Source: Propionivibrio hellwigii
GTDB taxonomy: Bacteria > Pseudomonadota > Gammaproteobacteria > Burkholderiales > Rhodocyclaceae
Assembly: GCF_041770905.1 (NCBI RefSeq)
Contig: NZ_JBEUWX010000002.1
Span: 434,001 to 498,000, forward strand
Direction of reading: 5' to 3'
Length of the DNA stretch: 64,000 bases
The translations under genes and the position numbers were made by a program. Below, one piece after another: positions 33,210 through 41,138 of the stretch (its first letter is position 1; each line of letters starts with the position of its first letter). The notes beneath the pieces are model-generated. The model did not search any database and was not told the origin of the DNA. It worked only from the letters and a program-made list of their open reading frames with translations.

Positions 33210-36122
33210 GTGAAAAATAATTCTTGTGGATTTACTAAGCCCTTAGGCTTGCGTGTGTCGGTTGCCGCTGTCGCGTCCAGCTTGGCGTTTTTGGCAATTC
33301 CGGGACAAGTTTCTGCTGCAGGACTGGGAAAAGTAGTCGTCTTTTCAGCGCTAGGACAGCCTCTGCGTGCGGAAATTGAAGTCAATGCAACGGCGGCAGA
33401 GTTGTCCGGCATGCGCGCGCAGCTGGCTTCGCAAGAGGCGTTTAAACAGGCGGGGCTCGACTACACGACATCGTTGCGCGGGATCACATTTACGCTCGAC
33501 AGACGAGCCGGTAAAAAACCAGTGATCCGGGTTGCTTCGGATACACCGATTAGCGAACCATTGGTTGATGTGTTGGTTGAACTGAATTGGCCGACAGGTC
33601 GCTTAGTGCGTGAATATACGTTCTTGCTCGATCCGCCTGAGGTTGCACTTAAAAATACACGGGTTGCGACTGTGCCAGTCGTATCTGCAACATCCTCGCC
33701 AAGGCAGTCCACGGTGACTTCTTCTTCATCTTCCTCGATTTCGGAAGAGACTCGTGCGCGTGCCATAGCTGCAGTGCAAGGGCAAGGATATGCGCGCATT
33801 GCCAGCGGCAGTCAGGCGTCGGCGCCAGCAATGTCCGTCAAAACAAGGACAGCAAGCGCTCCTGCAGCCAATACTGGCGGTGCTGGCGGCGATACCTATG
33901 TCGTCAAACAGGGCGATACCCTCCACAAGATTGCTGGAGAGACTCGCCCAGATGGCGTGACATTGGAGCAAATGTTGATTGGTCTGTTGCATGCCAACCA
34001 GCAGGCGTTTGGCGGTGGCAACATGAATCGTCTGAAGACAGGAAAAACTTTGACGATTCCTGACAAGGGTACTGTTGAATCGATTTCACCTAGAGAAGCA
34101 AGAAGAATCGTCGCTACACAGACGGCTGAATGGCATGCCTATCGCAGCAGGCTGGCGTCTATTGCGGCAAAATCACCTGCTGCGGATAGCGAGGCGCGTC
34201 AGGGCGTCGCCGGCAAGATTACGGCAAAAGTCGAAGATAGATTCCCAGAACCGGGAGAATCCGGGGATCAGGTCAAGGTATCCGGGTCTGGGGCCGGGAA
34301 GTCTGGTCGAGGGCAGAGTGCCGGGAGAGAGGATGCCATTGCACGGGATAAAGCACTCAAAGAGGCGAATGAACGTGTAGCAATGCTGGAGCAGAATGTT
34401 GCTAAATTGCAGCAATTGCTTGAACTGAAAGATCAAACACTTGCCGAGTTGCAGAAACAAGCCGATACAACCCAAGGAAAGAGTGCGGCGCCTGCTTCTG
34501 AACCGACACGCCCAGCAGTTGTTGAGCCACCTAAACCTGCCCTTGAATCTTCCGCAGCCCCTACTTTGCTAGCCGCTGGCTCGGCGGAACCACCGATTGA
34601 TGCTGCACAGTCGCCGACAACTCCAACAGTTCCGGCTAGTCAGCCAGAAACACAGGCACAAACATCCGTCCCATCAGCAGAGGCTCAGCCTGCAGCAGAG
34701 GAGCCACCCGCGCCCAAGCGCCCGGTAGCGCCATCTCAACCAACGGCACCGGAACCGAGTTTTTTTGAATCTTTGCTAGAAGACCCAATGCTTCTGGCCG
34801 GTGGTGGCGGGATTCTGGCATTGCTATTAGGGGGGTGGTTGTTTCTACGCCACCGGAAATCGAATAACGCTGGGCAGTCATCGTTGGACCCTTTGAGTCT
34901 GTCGACGCCATCTGTCAGCGGCAGCAACCTAACGGCTAATTCTGTATTTCGTAATACCGGTGGGCAAAGTGTCGATACCTCGCATACTTCGCAAACTGAT
35001 TTTAGCCAAGCCAGCCCTGGCAGTATCGACACCGAAGAGGTTGATCCGGTAGAGGAAGCCGATGTTTACATGGCTTATGGGCGTGATGCGCAGGCAGAGG
35101 AAATCCTTCTTGAAGCCAAGCGCAAAGAACCCTTTCCAACGGCCATCAATTTGAAGTTGCTGGAGATTTATGCCAATCGTAAAGATGCAAAACAGGTCGA
35201 TGCGGTGGCGAAGGAATTATATGCCGCTACCGGCGGCAGGGGGGCGGACTGGGAGAAGGCGGTAACGATCGGTCAGCGCTTTGCACCGGAGAATCCGTTA
35301 TTTGGCGGGGTAACATCAAATCCCGCCGCGTCGATGGCATCAAGAGATCCCGTTACCGCTACGCCAAGCACCCCGCCAGCAGGGAGAGCACCATTACAAC
35401 AGGCTACGGCAGCAGCTGCCTCTTCGGTAGCAAGTGGTAGTGCGAATACAAAATCCGAGGCATCGTCACTATTCGAAACGACGCTTGATATGAGCAGTCT
35501 GGACTTCGATCTTGGTGCAGGGAAGACGGATGCGGCCGGGCAAGCAGCAGCCTCTGCGACGAGGACGCAAGCTTTGGATTTTAGCCTGGATACGTCGCCT
35601 GCACCTGCATCGCAAGTTCAGTCCCAGCCTGCAGCGAAGGAACCATTATCGACATCTTCTATGCTTGACTTTAGTTTGCCTGAGTCAGGAACGGATCAGA
35701 CACCTGCACCTAAAGCCGATGCGACGGCACCTCTGGCTAACGACCTTGAGTTTGATGTTGATCTAACGGCATCAACTTTCTTGGGCAACCAAATGCCACG
35801 ACCGGATTCTGACGTTGCTTCCCGAGCTGCGTCACCCAAGACATCGCCGATCGACATGAGTTCGATAGACCTTAATCTTGAAGCGACACAGCCCGTTGCA
35901 CGAGTCATGGGTGATGGGGCAACACAATCGGCTGCAGTCGTCAATCCAGAGTCAGGCGTTGGGACGAATGAAGATGTATCGACCAAGCTTGACTTAGCCA
36001 AAGCCTACGAAGAGATGGGTGATGTGGATGGTGCACGTGAATTACTGCGAGAAGTGGCCAAGGAGGGCAATTCCGAGCAGCGCGAGAAAGCCAATGAACT
36101 TTTGGCTCGACTCGGCAATTAA
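33210..36122 (+). CDS. fimV: FimV/HubP-family polar protein
   Basis: 970 residues beginning with GTG. A signal peptide (to about residue 33) precedes the FimV N-terminal domain (GLGKVVVFSALGQPLRAEIE onward). A LysM peptidoglycan-binding domain (DTYVVKQGDTLHKIAGE, about 229-285) is followed by an acidic and basic linker, a coiled coil (about 385-430), a Pro-rich stretch, and a membrane helix (about 527-548, LLAGGGGILALLLGGWLF). The cytoplasmic tail has acidic repeats and ends in the conserved FimV TPR-like motif (TKLDLAKAYEEMGDVDGARE). FimV/HubP organises the cell pole, type IV pili and chemosensory proteins. A clear terminator follows at 36149. Confidence 0.93.
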   Translation: MKNNSCGFTKPLGLRVSVAAVASSLAFLAIPGQVSAAGLGKVVVFSALGQPLRAEIEVNATAAELSGMRAQLASQEAFKQAGLDYTTSLRGITFTLDRRAGKKPVIRVASDTPISEPLVDVLVELNWPTGRLVREYTFLLDPPEVALKNTRVATVPVVSATSSPRQSTVTSSSSSSISEETRARAIAAVQGQGYARIASGSQASAPAMSVKTRTASAPAANTGGAGGDTYVVKQGDTLHKIAGETRPDGVTLEQMLIGLLHANQQAFGGGNMNRLKTGKTLTIPDKGTVESISPREARRIVATQTAEWHAYRSRLASIAAKSPAADSEARQGVAGKITAKVEDRFPEPGESGDQVKVSGSGAGKSGRGQSAGREDAIARDKALKEANERVAMLEQNVAKLQQLLELKDQTLAELQKQADTTQGKSAAPASEPTRPAVVEPPKPALESSAAPTLLAAGSAEPPIDAAQSPTTPTVPASQPETQAQTSVPSAEAQPAAEEPPAPKRPVAPSQPTAPEPSFFESLLEDPMLLAGGGGILALLLGGWLFLRHRKSNNAGQSSLDPLSLSTPSVSGSNLTANSVFRNTGGQSVDTSHTSQTDFSQASPGSIDTEEVDPVEEADVYMAYGRDAQAEEILLEAKRKEPFPTAINLKLLEIYANRKDAKQVDAVAKELYAATGGRGADWEKAVTIGQRFAPENPLFGGVTSNPAASMASRDPVTATPSTPPAGRAPLQQATAAAASSVASGSANTKSEASSLFETTLDMSSLDFDLGAGKTDAAGQAAASATRTQALDFSLDTSPAPASQVQSQPAAKEPLSTSSMLDFSLPESGTDQTPAPKADATAPLANDLEFDVDLTASTFLGNQMPRPDSDVASRAASPKTSPIDMSSIDLNLEATQPVARVMGDGATQSAAVVNPESGVGTNEDVSTKLDLAKAYEEMGDVDGARELLREVAKEGNSEQREKANELLARLGN

Positions 36123-36148
36123 TACCTCCGGCGAGAGGTAAAATACAG

Positions 36149-36178
36149 CCGCAATCCGTTTGGATTGCGGCTTTTTTC
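36149..36178 (+). terminator. Rho-independent terminator after fimV
   Basis: The perfect 10-bp stem GCCGCAATCC/GGATTGCGGC with loop GTTT is followed by TTTTTT. It lies 27 bases beyond the fimV stop. Confidence 0.93.
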
Positions 36179-36555
36179 TTTGGGAAGCGCTGAAGATAAA
36201 TAGGTCGAATACTAGACGAACCTAGACACTGTTATAGCCAGTGAAGTTAATTTTTCATATAAGACAGCGATCCAAAGACAGTATAAGAACTACGGCAGGG
36301 ACAAACACATGCTGCCGATACAAGAAATAGTCGAGACTCTCCGTTCACAATTTCTGCGCGGGTGTGATGTACATATTGCCTGTCGCGGCATTGCGGCATT
36401 AGCGGAGTGGGTGTCTTGTACCCATAAAAATAGTCAAGCCCGGAGGATTTGCCTTGTCTTGCTCAAACTACTGCATACTGGTTGTACTGCCTGCGGATTG
36501 GTGTTTTGCCGATTTGCTTTTTCGGGGCTGACGGCGTATCGGAGCTGAAATCGGT
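36179..36555. other. Gene-free interval between fimV and truA
   Basis: About 375 bases. A 79-codon ORF (36309-36548) is present but Cys-rich and unlike any family, with no ribosome binding site, so it is not called. The truA promoter should be here; the composition is less GC-rich than the flanking genes. Confidence 0.4.
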
Positions 36556-37356
36556 ATGCGGATTGCGCTTGGCATTGAATATAATGGCTCCGAGTTTCGG
36601 GGCTGGCAGACGCAGCCTGGTGGTGGCACCGTGCAGGATTCGTTAGAAACTGCGTTAACGCAGATTGCTGGTATGCCGATTGGCGTCGTGTGCGCCGGTC
36701 GTACCGATGCCGGGGTTCATGCAATAGGGCAGGTCGTGCATTTTGATGCCCCGGTTGCACGGCCGCTGACCGCTTGGGTGCGTGGCGCTAATACTTTTTT
36801 GCCGCCTGCGGTTGCTGTGCACTGGGCACAACCGGTCAGCGATGATTTTCACGCGCGCTTTTCCGCTACTGCACGGCACTACCGTTACCTGCTGCTTAAT
36901 CGCCCGCAACGGCCCGGCATCGAACATGGACGTATAGGTTGGTATCATCATCCGCTCGATATCGAACGGATGCAACAGGCGGCTACGCAGATTGTTGGCG
37001 AACACGATTTTTCTGCTTTTCGTGCCGCAGAGTGTCAGGCCAAGACGCCTATCAGGACGATATATGCGGCCCAGGTCAGACGATATGGTGAACTCTTCAT
37101 TTTCGACTTCGAGGCCAATGCGTTTTTACAGCACATGGTGCGTAATCTGGTTGGGAGTCTGGTTTTTATTGGTCAGGGCAAACAGTCGATCGACTGGATG
37201 CTCGAATTATTAGCAACAAAAAATCGTCGCTTGGCTGCCCCGACGTTTGCAGCAGACGGCCTCTATCTTGTTGGCGTGCGCTATGACGCATGTTGGGGAA
37301 TTCCTGGAATGAAAGGGTCAATGGCAGAAATGATGCCCGCATGGATAGGAGCATGA
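36556..37356 (+). CDS. truA: tRNA pseudouridine(38-40) synthase
   Basis: 266 residues, the usual size. The RIALGIEYNGSEFRGWQ start, the catalytic Asp in CAGRTDAGVHAIGQVVHFD (about residues 50-68), HARFSATARHYRY and FLQHMVRNLVG are the TruA signatures. It modifies uridines 38-40 in the anticodon stem-loop. Its 3' end overlaps the possible trpF start, a standard truA-trpF arrangement. Confidence 0.96.
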   Translation: MRIALGIEYNGSEFRGWQTQPGGGTVQDSLETALTQIAGMPIGVVCAGRTDAGVHAIGQVVHFDAPVARPLTAWVRGANTFLPPAVAVHWAQPVSDDFHARFSATARHYRYLLLNRPQRPGIEHGRIGWYHHPLDIERMQQAATQIVGEHDFSAFRAAECQAKTPIRTIYAAQVRRYGELFIFDFEANAFLQHMVRNLVGSLVFIGQGKQSIDWMLELLATKNRRLAAPTFAADGLYLVGVRYDACWGIPGMKGSMAEMMPAWIGA

Positions 37357-37361
37357 GGTTA

Positions 37362-37982
37362 ATGACGCGCATCAAAATATGCGGACTGACACGCCCTCAG
37401 GATGTTGATGCTGCTGTGGCCGCGGGCGCTGATGCCATTGGGCTGGTGTTTTATCCAGCCAGCCCGCGCTATATCGATCTGGCGCGGGCAATAGAACTTA
37501 TCCGGCACGTACCGCCATTCGTCGATATCGTCGGCCTATTTGTTAACGCTGCGCCGACGCAGGTGCGCGCAGTGCTGGCCGCTATTCCGGTTCATTTACT
37601 GCAATTTCATGGCGATGAAGATGACGCCTATTGCCGCCAGTTCGGTCGCCCATTCCTTAAGGCAGTGCGTGTTTGCCCGGATATCGATTTGCCAGGTCAG
37701 ATGGCAGCATTTCCTTCCGCCCAGGCGATCCTTCTCGATGCCTTCGTTGAAGGTTATGGTGGTAGCGGCCAAGCCTTTGATTGGACGCTGGTTCCGCGTG
37801 AACTGCCTAAGCCAATCGTTCTTTCTGGTGGGCTTGATGCAAACAATGTCGGCGATGCCATTCGGCGTGTGCATCCGGCCGCCGTGGATGTCTCTTCGGG
37901 CGTGGAATCGGGTAAGGGCATCAAAGATGCGGAAAAAATGCGCGCCTTTGTGATAGCTGTACACCGCGCCGATATGCAGTGA
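37362..37982 (+). CDS. trpF: Phosphoribosylanthranilate isomerase
   Basis: 206 residues. KICGLTRPQDVDAAVAAGADAIGLVFYPASPRY is interrupted nowhere; the catalytic Cys (KICGLT, residue 6) and Asp (VDVSSGVES near the end) are present. It isomerises phosphoribosylanthranilate in tryptophan synthesis. An ATG at 37353 overlaps the truA stop (ATGA), but AGGAG at 37347-37351 is at proper distance (10 bases) only for 37362, so I use 37362. A hairpin with a T-rich tail follows at 38006-38040. Confidence 0.95.
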   Translation: MTRIKICGLTRPQDVDAAVAAGADAIGLVFYPASPRYIDLARAIELIRHVPPFVDIVGLFVNAAPTQVRAVLAAIPVHLLQFHGDEDDAYCRQFGRPFLKAVRVCPDIDLPGQMAAFPSAQAILLDAFVEGYGGSGQAFDWTLVPRELPKPIVLSGGLDANNVGDAIRRVHPAAVDVSSGVESGKGIKDAEKMRAFVIAVHRADMQ

Positions 37983-38005
37983 TAGAATGCACACACCTCC
38001 TTGAA

Positions 38006-38040
38006 ATTCAAAGCGCCTCTTTCCGGCGTTTCTTTTGAAT
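38006..38040 (+). terminator. Terminator-like hairpin after trpF
   Basis: The stem is ATTCAAA + CGCC pairing with GGCG + TTTGAAT, with a TCTTTCC loop; the right arm holds TTTCTTTT. It begins 23 bases after the trpF stop and could end the truA-trpF transcript, so trpB would be started separately. Confidence 0.5.
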
Positions 38041-38109
38041 ATTCTTGGTGTTTGATACATCCCGGTTGCCTGATTATATTTTCATCATTATCTCGTCCTG
38101 ACCCAAACG

Positions 38110-38181
38110 ATGCGAAAAACTCCTGGCGGACGTACCCGTGACTGGTGGCGGCGATCCTACGCTGACCATACTTGGCGCTGA
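38110..38181 (+). promoter_or_regulatory. Candidate Trp-containing leader peptide upstream of trpB
   Basis: A 23-codon ORF, MRKTPGGRTRDWWRRSYADH then TWR, lies 140 bases before trpB. It has a tandem Trp pair and a third Trp; the WWRRS core resembles the E. coli TrpL core (WWRTS). Downstream, GCGCGT/ACGCGC can form a hairpin, and TTGGCGC at the end of the ORF can compete by pairing with GCGCCA. There is no clear Shine-Dalgarno sequence and no U-run right after the hairpin, so attenuation is only a hypothesis. Another frame here reads VPVTGGGDPTLTILGAES, so a decayed gene is the main alternative. Confidence 0.25.
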
Positions 38182-38321
38182 AAGCACGTTAAGCGCGTGT
38201 TGAACGCGCCATTGCAAGCCTGTCATTGACGGCGCAGCCCATTCTCAATTTTAGTTCCCCTTTTCTACGGGTTTGCGCCTTTTGTGCGACGTGTATTACG
38301 TCCCTGTCTTCAGGAGAACTC

Positions 38322-39527
38322 ATGAACTCATCTTACGATTTACCGGATGCCAGCGGCCATTTTGGCCGCTACGGTGGCATTTTTGTTGCCGAGACACTGA
38401 TTCCGGCGCTGGAAGAATTAAAAACCGCCTATTTTGCGGCGCAACGCGATCCGGTATTTATTGCCGAATTCGAGCATGATCTCAAGCATTATGTCGGCCG
38501 TCCCAGTCCGATCTACCACGCAAAACGTCTGTCCGACGAGCTCGGTGGTGCCCAGATTTATCTCAAACGGGAGGACCTTAACCATACCGGCGCACACAAA
38601 GTGAATAACTGCGTCGGTCAGGCGCTACTGGCGCGGCGCATGGGAAAACGGCGCGTCATTGCCGAAACGGGCGCCGGACAGCACGGCGTCGCAACGGCGA
38701 CGGTCGCGGCCCGCTATGGCATGGAATGTGTCATCTATATGGGGGCAGAAGATATTCGGCGGCAAGCAGCCAACGTGTATCGCATGAAGCTGCTGGGTGC
38801 GAGTGTCGTACCGGTGGAATCCGGCTCAAAAACACTCAAAGACGCGATGAACGAAGCGATGCGCGACTGGGCGAAAAATGTATCGACGACTTTCTATGTG
38901 ATCGGTACCGTGGCCGGGCCGCATCCTTACCCAATGCTGGTGCGTAATTTTCAATCGGTTATCGGCCGTGAAGCCGTGGCCCAGATGCAGGAACAATGCG
39001 GCCGTCAGCCTGATGCCGTTATTGCCTGCGTTGGCGGTGGATCCAACGCAATGGGCATTTTTCATGACTACATCGAACGGCGCAGCGTGCGCCTAATCGG
39101 CGTCGAAGCGGCGGGCGAGGGCATCGCTACCGGACGACATGCCGCACCGCTGACCGCAAACGCCAGGGTCGGCGTGCTGCACGGCAACCGAACTTGTCTG
39201 ATGCAGGATGAGAACGGCCAGATTATTGAAACGCATTCAATTTCTGCGGGACTCGATTATCCCGGCGTCGGGCCGGAACATGCATGGCTCAAGGACAGCG
39301 GGCGCGCAGAATATGTGGCAGTCACGGATGATGAGGCGCTGGCGGCTTTTCATGCACTTTGCCGGCTGGAAGGCATTATCCCGGCGCTTGAATCAAGCCA
39401 TGCCGTTGCGCAAGCCATCAAGCTCGCGCCAACGCTAGGCAAGGATGCGATTCTGCTTGTCAATCTTTCTGGCCGCGGTGATAAGGACATGCATACTGTG
39501 GCCGAAAAATCCGGCATTGTGTTGTAA
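38322..39527 (+). CDS. trpB: Tryptophan synthase beta chain
   Basis: 401 residues from the ATG at 38322, which follows CAGGAG at 38311-38316. The PLP lysine is K93 in HTGAHKVNN, and the phosphate-binding loop GGGSNAMG is near residue 230. FGRYGGIFVAETLIPALEEL at the N-terminus is the family start; the open frame reaches 38226 only by chance. The protein condenses indole with L-serine. It is the first gene of a trpBA pair separated by 11 bases. Confidence 0.97.
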   Translation: MNSSYDLPDASGHFGRYGGIFVAETLIPALEELKTAYFAAQRDPVFIAEFEHDLKHYVGRPSPIYHAKRLSDELGGAQIYLKREDLNHTGAHKVNNCVGQALLARRMGKRRVIAETGAGQHGVATATVAARYGMECVIYMGAEDIRRQAANVYRMKLLGASVVPVESGSKTLKDAMNEAMRDWAKNVSTTFYVIGTVAGPHPYPMLVRNFQSVIGREAVAQMQEQCGRQPDAVIACVGGGSNAMGIFHDYIERRSVRLIGVEAAGEGIATGRHAAPLTANARVGVLHGNRTCLMQDENGQIIETHSISAGLDYPGVGPEHAWLKDSGRAEYVAVTDDEALAAFHALCRLEGIIPALESSHAVAQAIKLAPTLGKDAILLVNLSGRGDKDMHTVAEKSGIVL

Positions 39528-39538
39528 GGAGGCGCGCT

Positions 39539-40360
39539 ATGTCCAAACTATCTGCAACGTTCGATCGCCTGCAGGCACAAGGCCGCAAGGCGTTGATTCC
39601 TTTCATTACTGCCGGAGATCCCGATCCGGCGCTGACCGTACCGCTGATGCATACGCTGGTCGAATCCGGCGCCGACATCATCGAACTGGGCGTGCCGTTT
39701 TCCGACCCGATGGCCGACGGCCCAACCATTCAGCGCGCCTCCGAGCGTGCGCTGGCCAAGGGTGTCAGCTTACGCGGCGTGCTTGACATGGTCGCCCAAT
39801 TCCGCCAGCGCAACCGGGAAACCCCGGTGGTCCTGATGGGCTATGCCAATCCGTTCGAAACGATAGGCGTCGAAGCATTCGCTCTAGCGGCGCGTGCGGC
39901 GGATGTCGATGGCGTCATCGTTGTCGATTATCCGCCGGAAGAGGCAAGCGAATTTGTCCAGACGATGCAGGCCAATGCGATTGATCCGATCTTTTTGCTT
40001 GCACCAACATCGACACCAGAGCGCATCGCGCAGGTTGCCCACCTGGCGCGCGGCTACATCTATTATGTTTCACTCACGGGGGTTACCGGCTCGACCGCGC
40101 TCGACGTACACGCCGTCGCGGCGCGCATTCCGGAAATCCGCGCTGTTACCGGAGTGCCGGTGGGGGTCGGTTTTGGCATCCGTGATGCGCAAACGGCAGG
40201 CGCAATAGCTCAGGTAGCCGATGCCGTCATTGTAGGCAGCCGCATCATCGAAGAAATTGAACGCTCAACGCCGGATACCGTCATTGCCCGCATCAGTACT
40301 CTGGTGAGTGAATTGCGGCGGGGTGTAGATAACCCTAATAAAAATAATGAGCTTGTATAA
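39539..40360 (+). CDS. trpA: Tryptophan synthase alpha chain
   Basis: 273 residues. The catalytic residues E49 and D60 are present in ADIIELGVPFSDPMADGP; the YYVSLTGVTG loop and VGFGIRDAQTAG phosphate loop follow. It cleaves indole-3-glycerol phosphate and channels indole to TrpB. AAGGAGG at 39526-39532, overlapping the trpB stop, is its ribosome binding site. In most betaproteobacteria accD and then folC follow; here a low-GC cassette follows instead. Confidence 0.97.
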   Translation: MSKLSATFDRLQAQGRKALIPFITAGDPDPALTVPLMHTLVESGADIIELGVPFSDPMADGPTIQRASERALAKGVSLRGVLDMVAQFRQRNRETPVVLMGYANPFETIGVEAFALAARAADVDGVIVVDYPPEEASEFVQTMQANAIDPIFLLAPTSTPERIAQVAHLARGYIYYVSLTGVTGSTALDVHAVAARIPEIRAVTGVPVGVGFGIRDAQTAGAIAQVADAVIVGSRIIEEIERSTPDTVIARISTLVSELRRGVDNPNKNNELV

Positions 40361-40409
40361 TATTTTTGTTTATTTATATAAAAATTTACAGATAACAGGA
40401 GTTAATTAA

Positions 40410-40952
40410 TTGAGCATTGAATCTATAAGTTGTACTAATTCTGGCTGTAATTCGGTAATTAATATATATAATAAAAATTCAATTGAATATTTGTTTAGTA
40501 GGCTTACAAACCTGTTTCGGCTATCAATACTTGCTGGAGACAGTGCGGCCCAGTATTGGGCAGATATCGCAACTTCTTCAGAGCATCCATTGGCCCCGTT
40601 AGCGCATATTCCCGGAGTATTTGCAGCACTTTGGACACCTAATACAGCACCGAGTACAGCAATAACACTAGGAACAAGTGGTTTCGGTTTTTTCGGTCTA
40701 CCCAAACATTTAGTTCACTTTACAACAATACAGGGAGCACGAGGTATTGCCACAGCATCGAGCGTCAATGCAACCCGGATAGGACTTTTTGGTCCAGGAG
40801 TCTATATGGCAAAAACAGGAAGGCCTGTGAATCTTTTTATTCAAAGCGCCGCAAAAATTCCTATTTATTTGCCAACGCCAAGAGGAACAGTTCGGATTGT
40901 TCCATACTTGGTATATGTTAGATGGGGACTAAGTCCTATTAAAATTCCTTAA
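40410..40952 (+). CDS. Putative polymorphic-toxin tip with ART (HYD1-like) C-terminal domain
   Basis: 180 residues from a TTG start at 40410, preceded by AGGAG at 40397-40401. It is strikingly AT-rich and uses different codons from its neighbours. Residues 66-92 (HIPGVFAALWTPNTA, then ITLGTSGFGFFG) look like the linker before the toxin domain of Rhs-type proteins. The last 80 residues carry LVHFTT (H103) followed by a TIQGARGIATASS helix and GLFGPGVYMAK (Y132), which resembles the H-Y motif layout of small ADP-ribosyltransferase toxins (Tox-ART-HYD1). No signal peptide or Rhs repeats precede it. It is followed by a tiny membrane-protein gene. The fold assignment is by eye and tentative; a complete lack of function is possible. 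Confidence 0.6.
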   Translation: MSIESISCTNSGCNSVINIYNKNSIEYLFSRLTNLFRLSILAGDSAAQYWADIATSSEHPLAPLAHIPGVFAALWTPNTAPSTAITLGTSGFGFFGLPKHLVHFTTIQGARGIATASSVNATRIGLFGPGVYMAKTGRPVNLFIQSAAKIPIYLPTPRGTVRIVPYLVYVRWGLSPIKIP

Positions 40953-40964
40953 AGGTAATATTTT

Positions 40965-41111
40965 ATGTATAACTTGATAAAAATATTATGTATATGTTGG
41001 GCTTGGGGATGTTGGGCTTGGGTGATTTATAGTACTCAATGGGTCTGGTTAATTATTTCATTTGTCCCGTATTTCATATTTACTAGTTTTGGCCATCTTT
41101 TGAAAAGATAA
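40965..41111 (+). CDS. Small Trp-rich membrane protein, possible immunity partner
   Basis: 48 codons, not reported by ordinary ORF callers. The protein has two hydrophobic segments and six tryptophans (CICWAWGCWAWVIYSTQW). A 13-base duplication (TGTTGGGCTTGGG twice, about 40995-41021) encodes the WAW repeat. It starts 12 bases after the preceding ORF with AAAGG upstream, and shares its low GC. Position suggests an immunity protein or a helper for the toxin-like gene, but no known family was recognised and a remnant of a longer gene cannot be excluded. Confidence 0.5.
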   Translation: MYNLIKILCICWAWGCWAWVIYSTQWVWLIISFVPYFIFTSFGHLLKR

Positions 41112-41138
41112 AGATAAAAATAGAAAAGTCAATTATCC

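Noticed and set aside
36309..36548. 79-codon ORF between fimV and truA
   Set aside because: No ribosome binding site, odd Cys-rich composition and no similarity.
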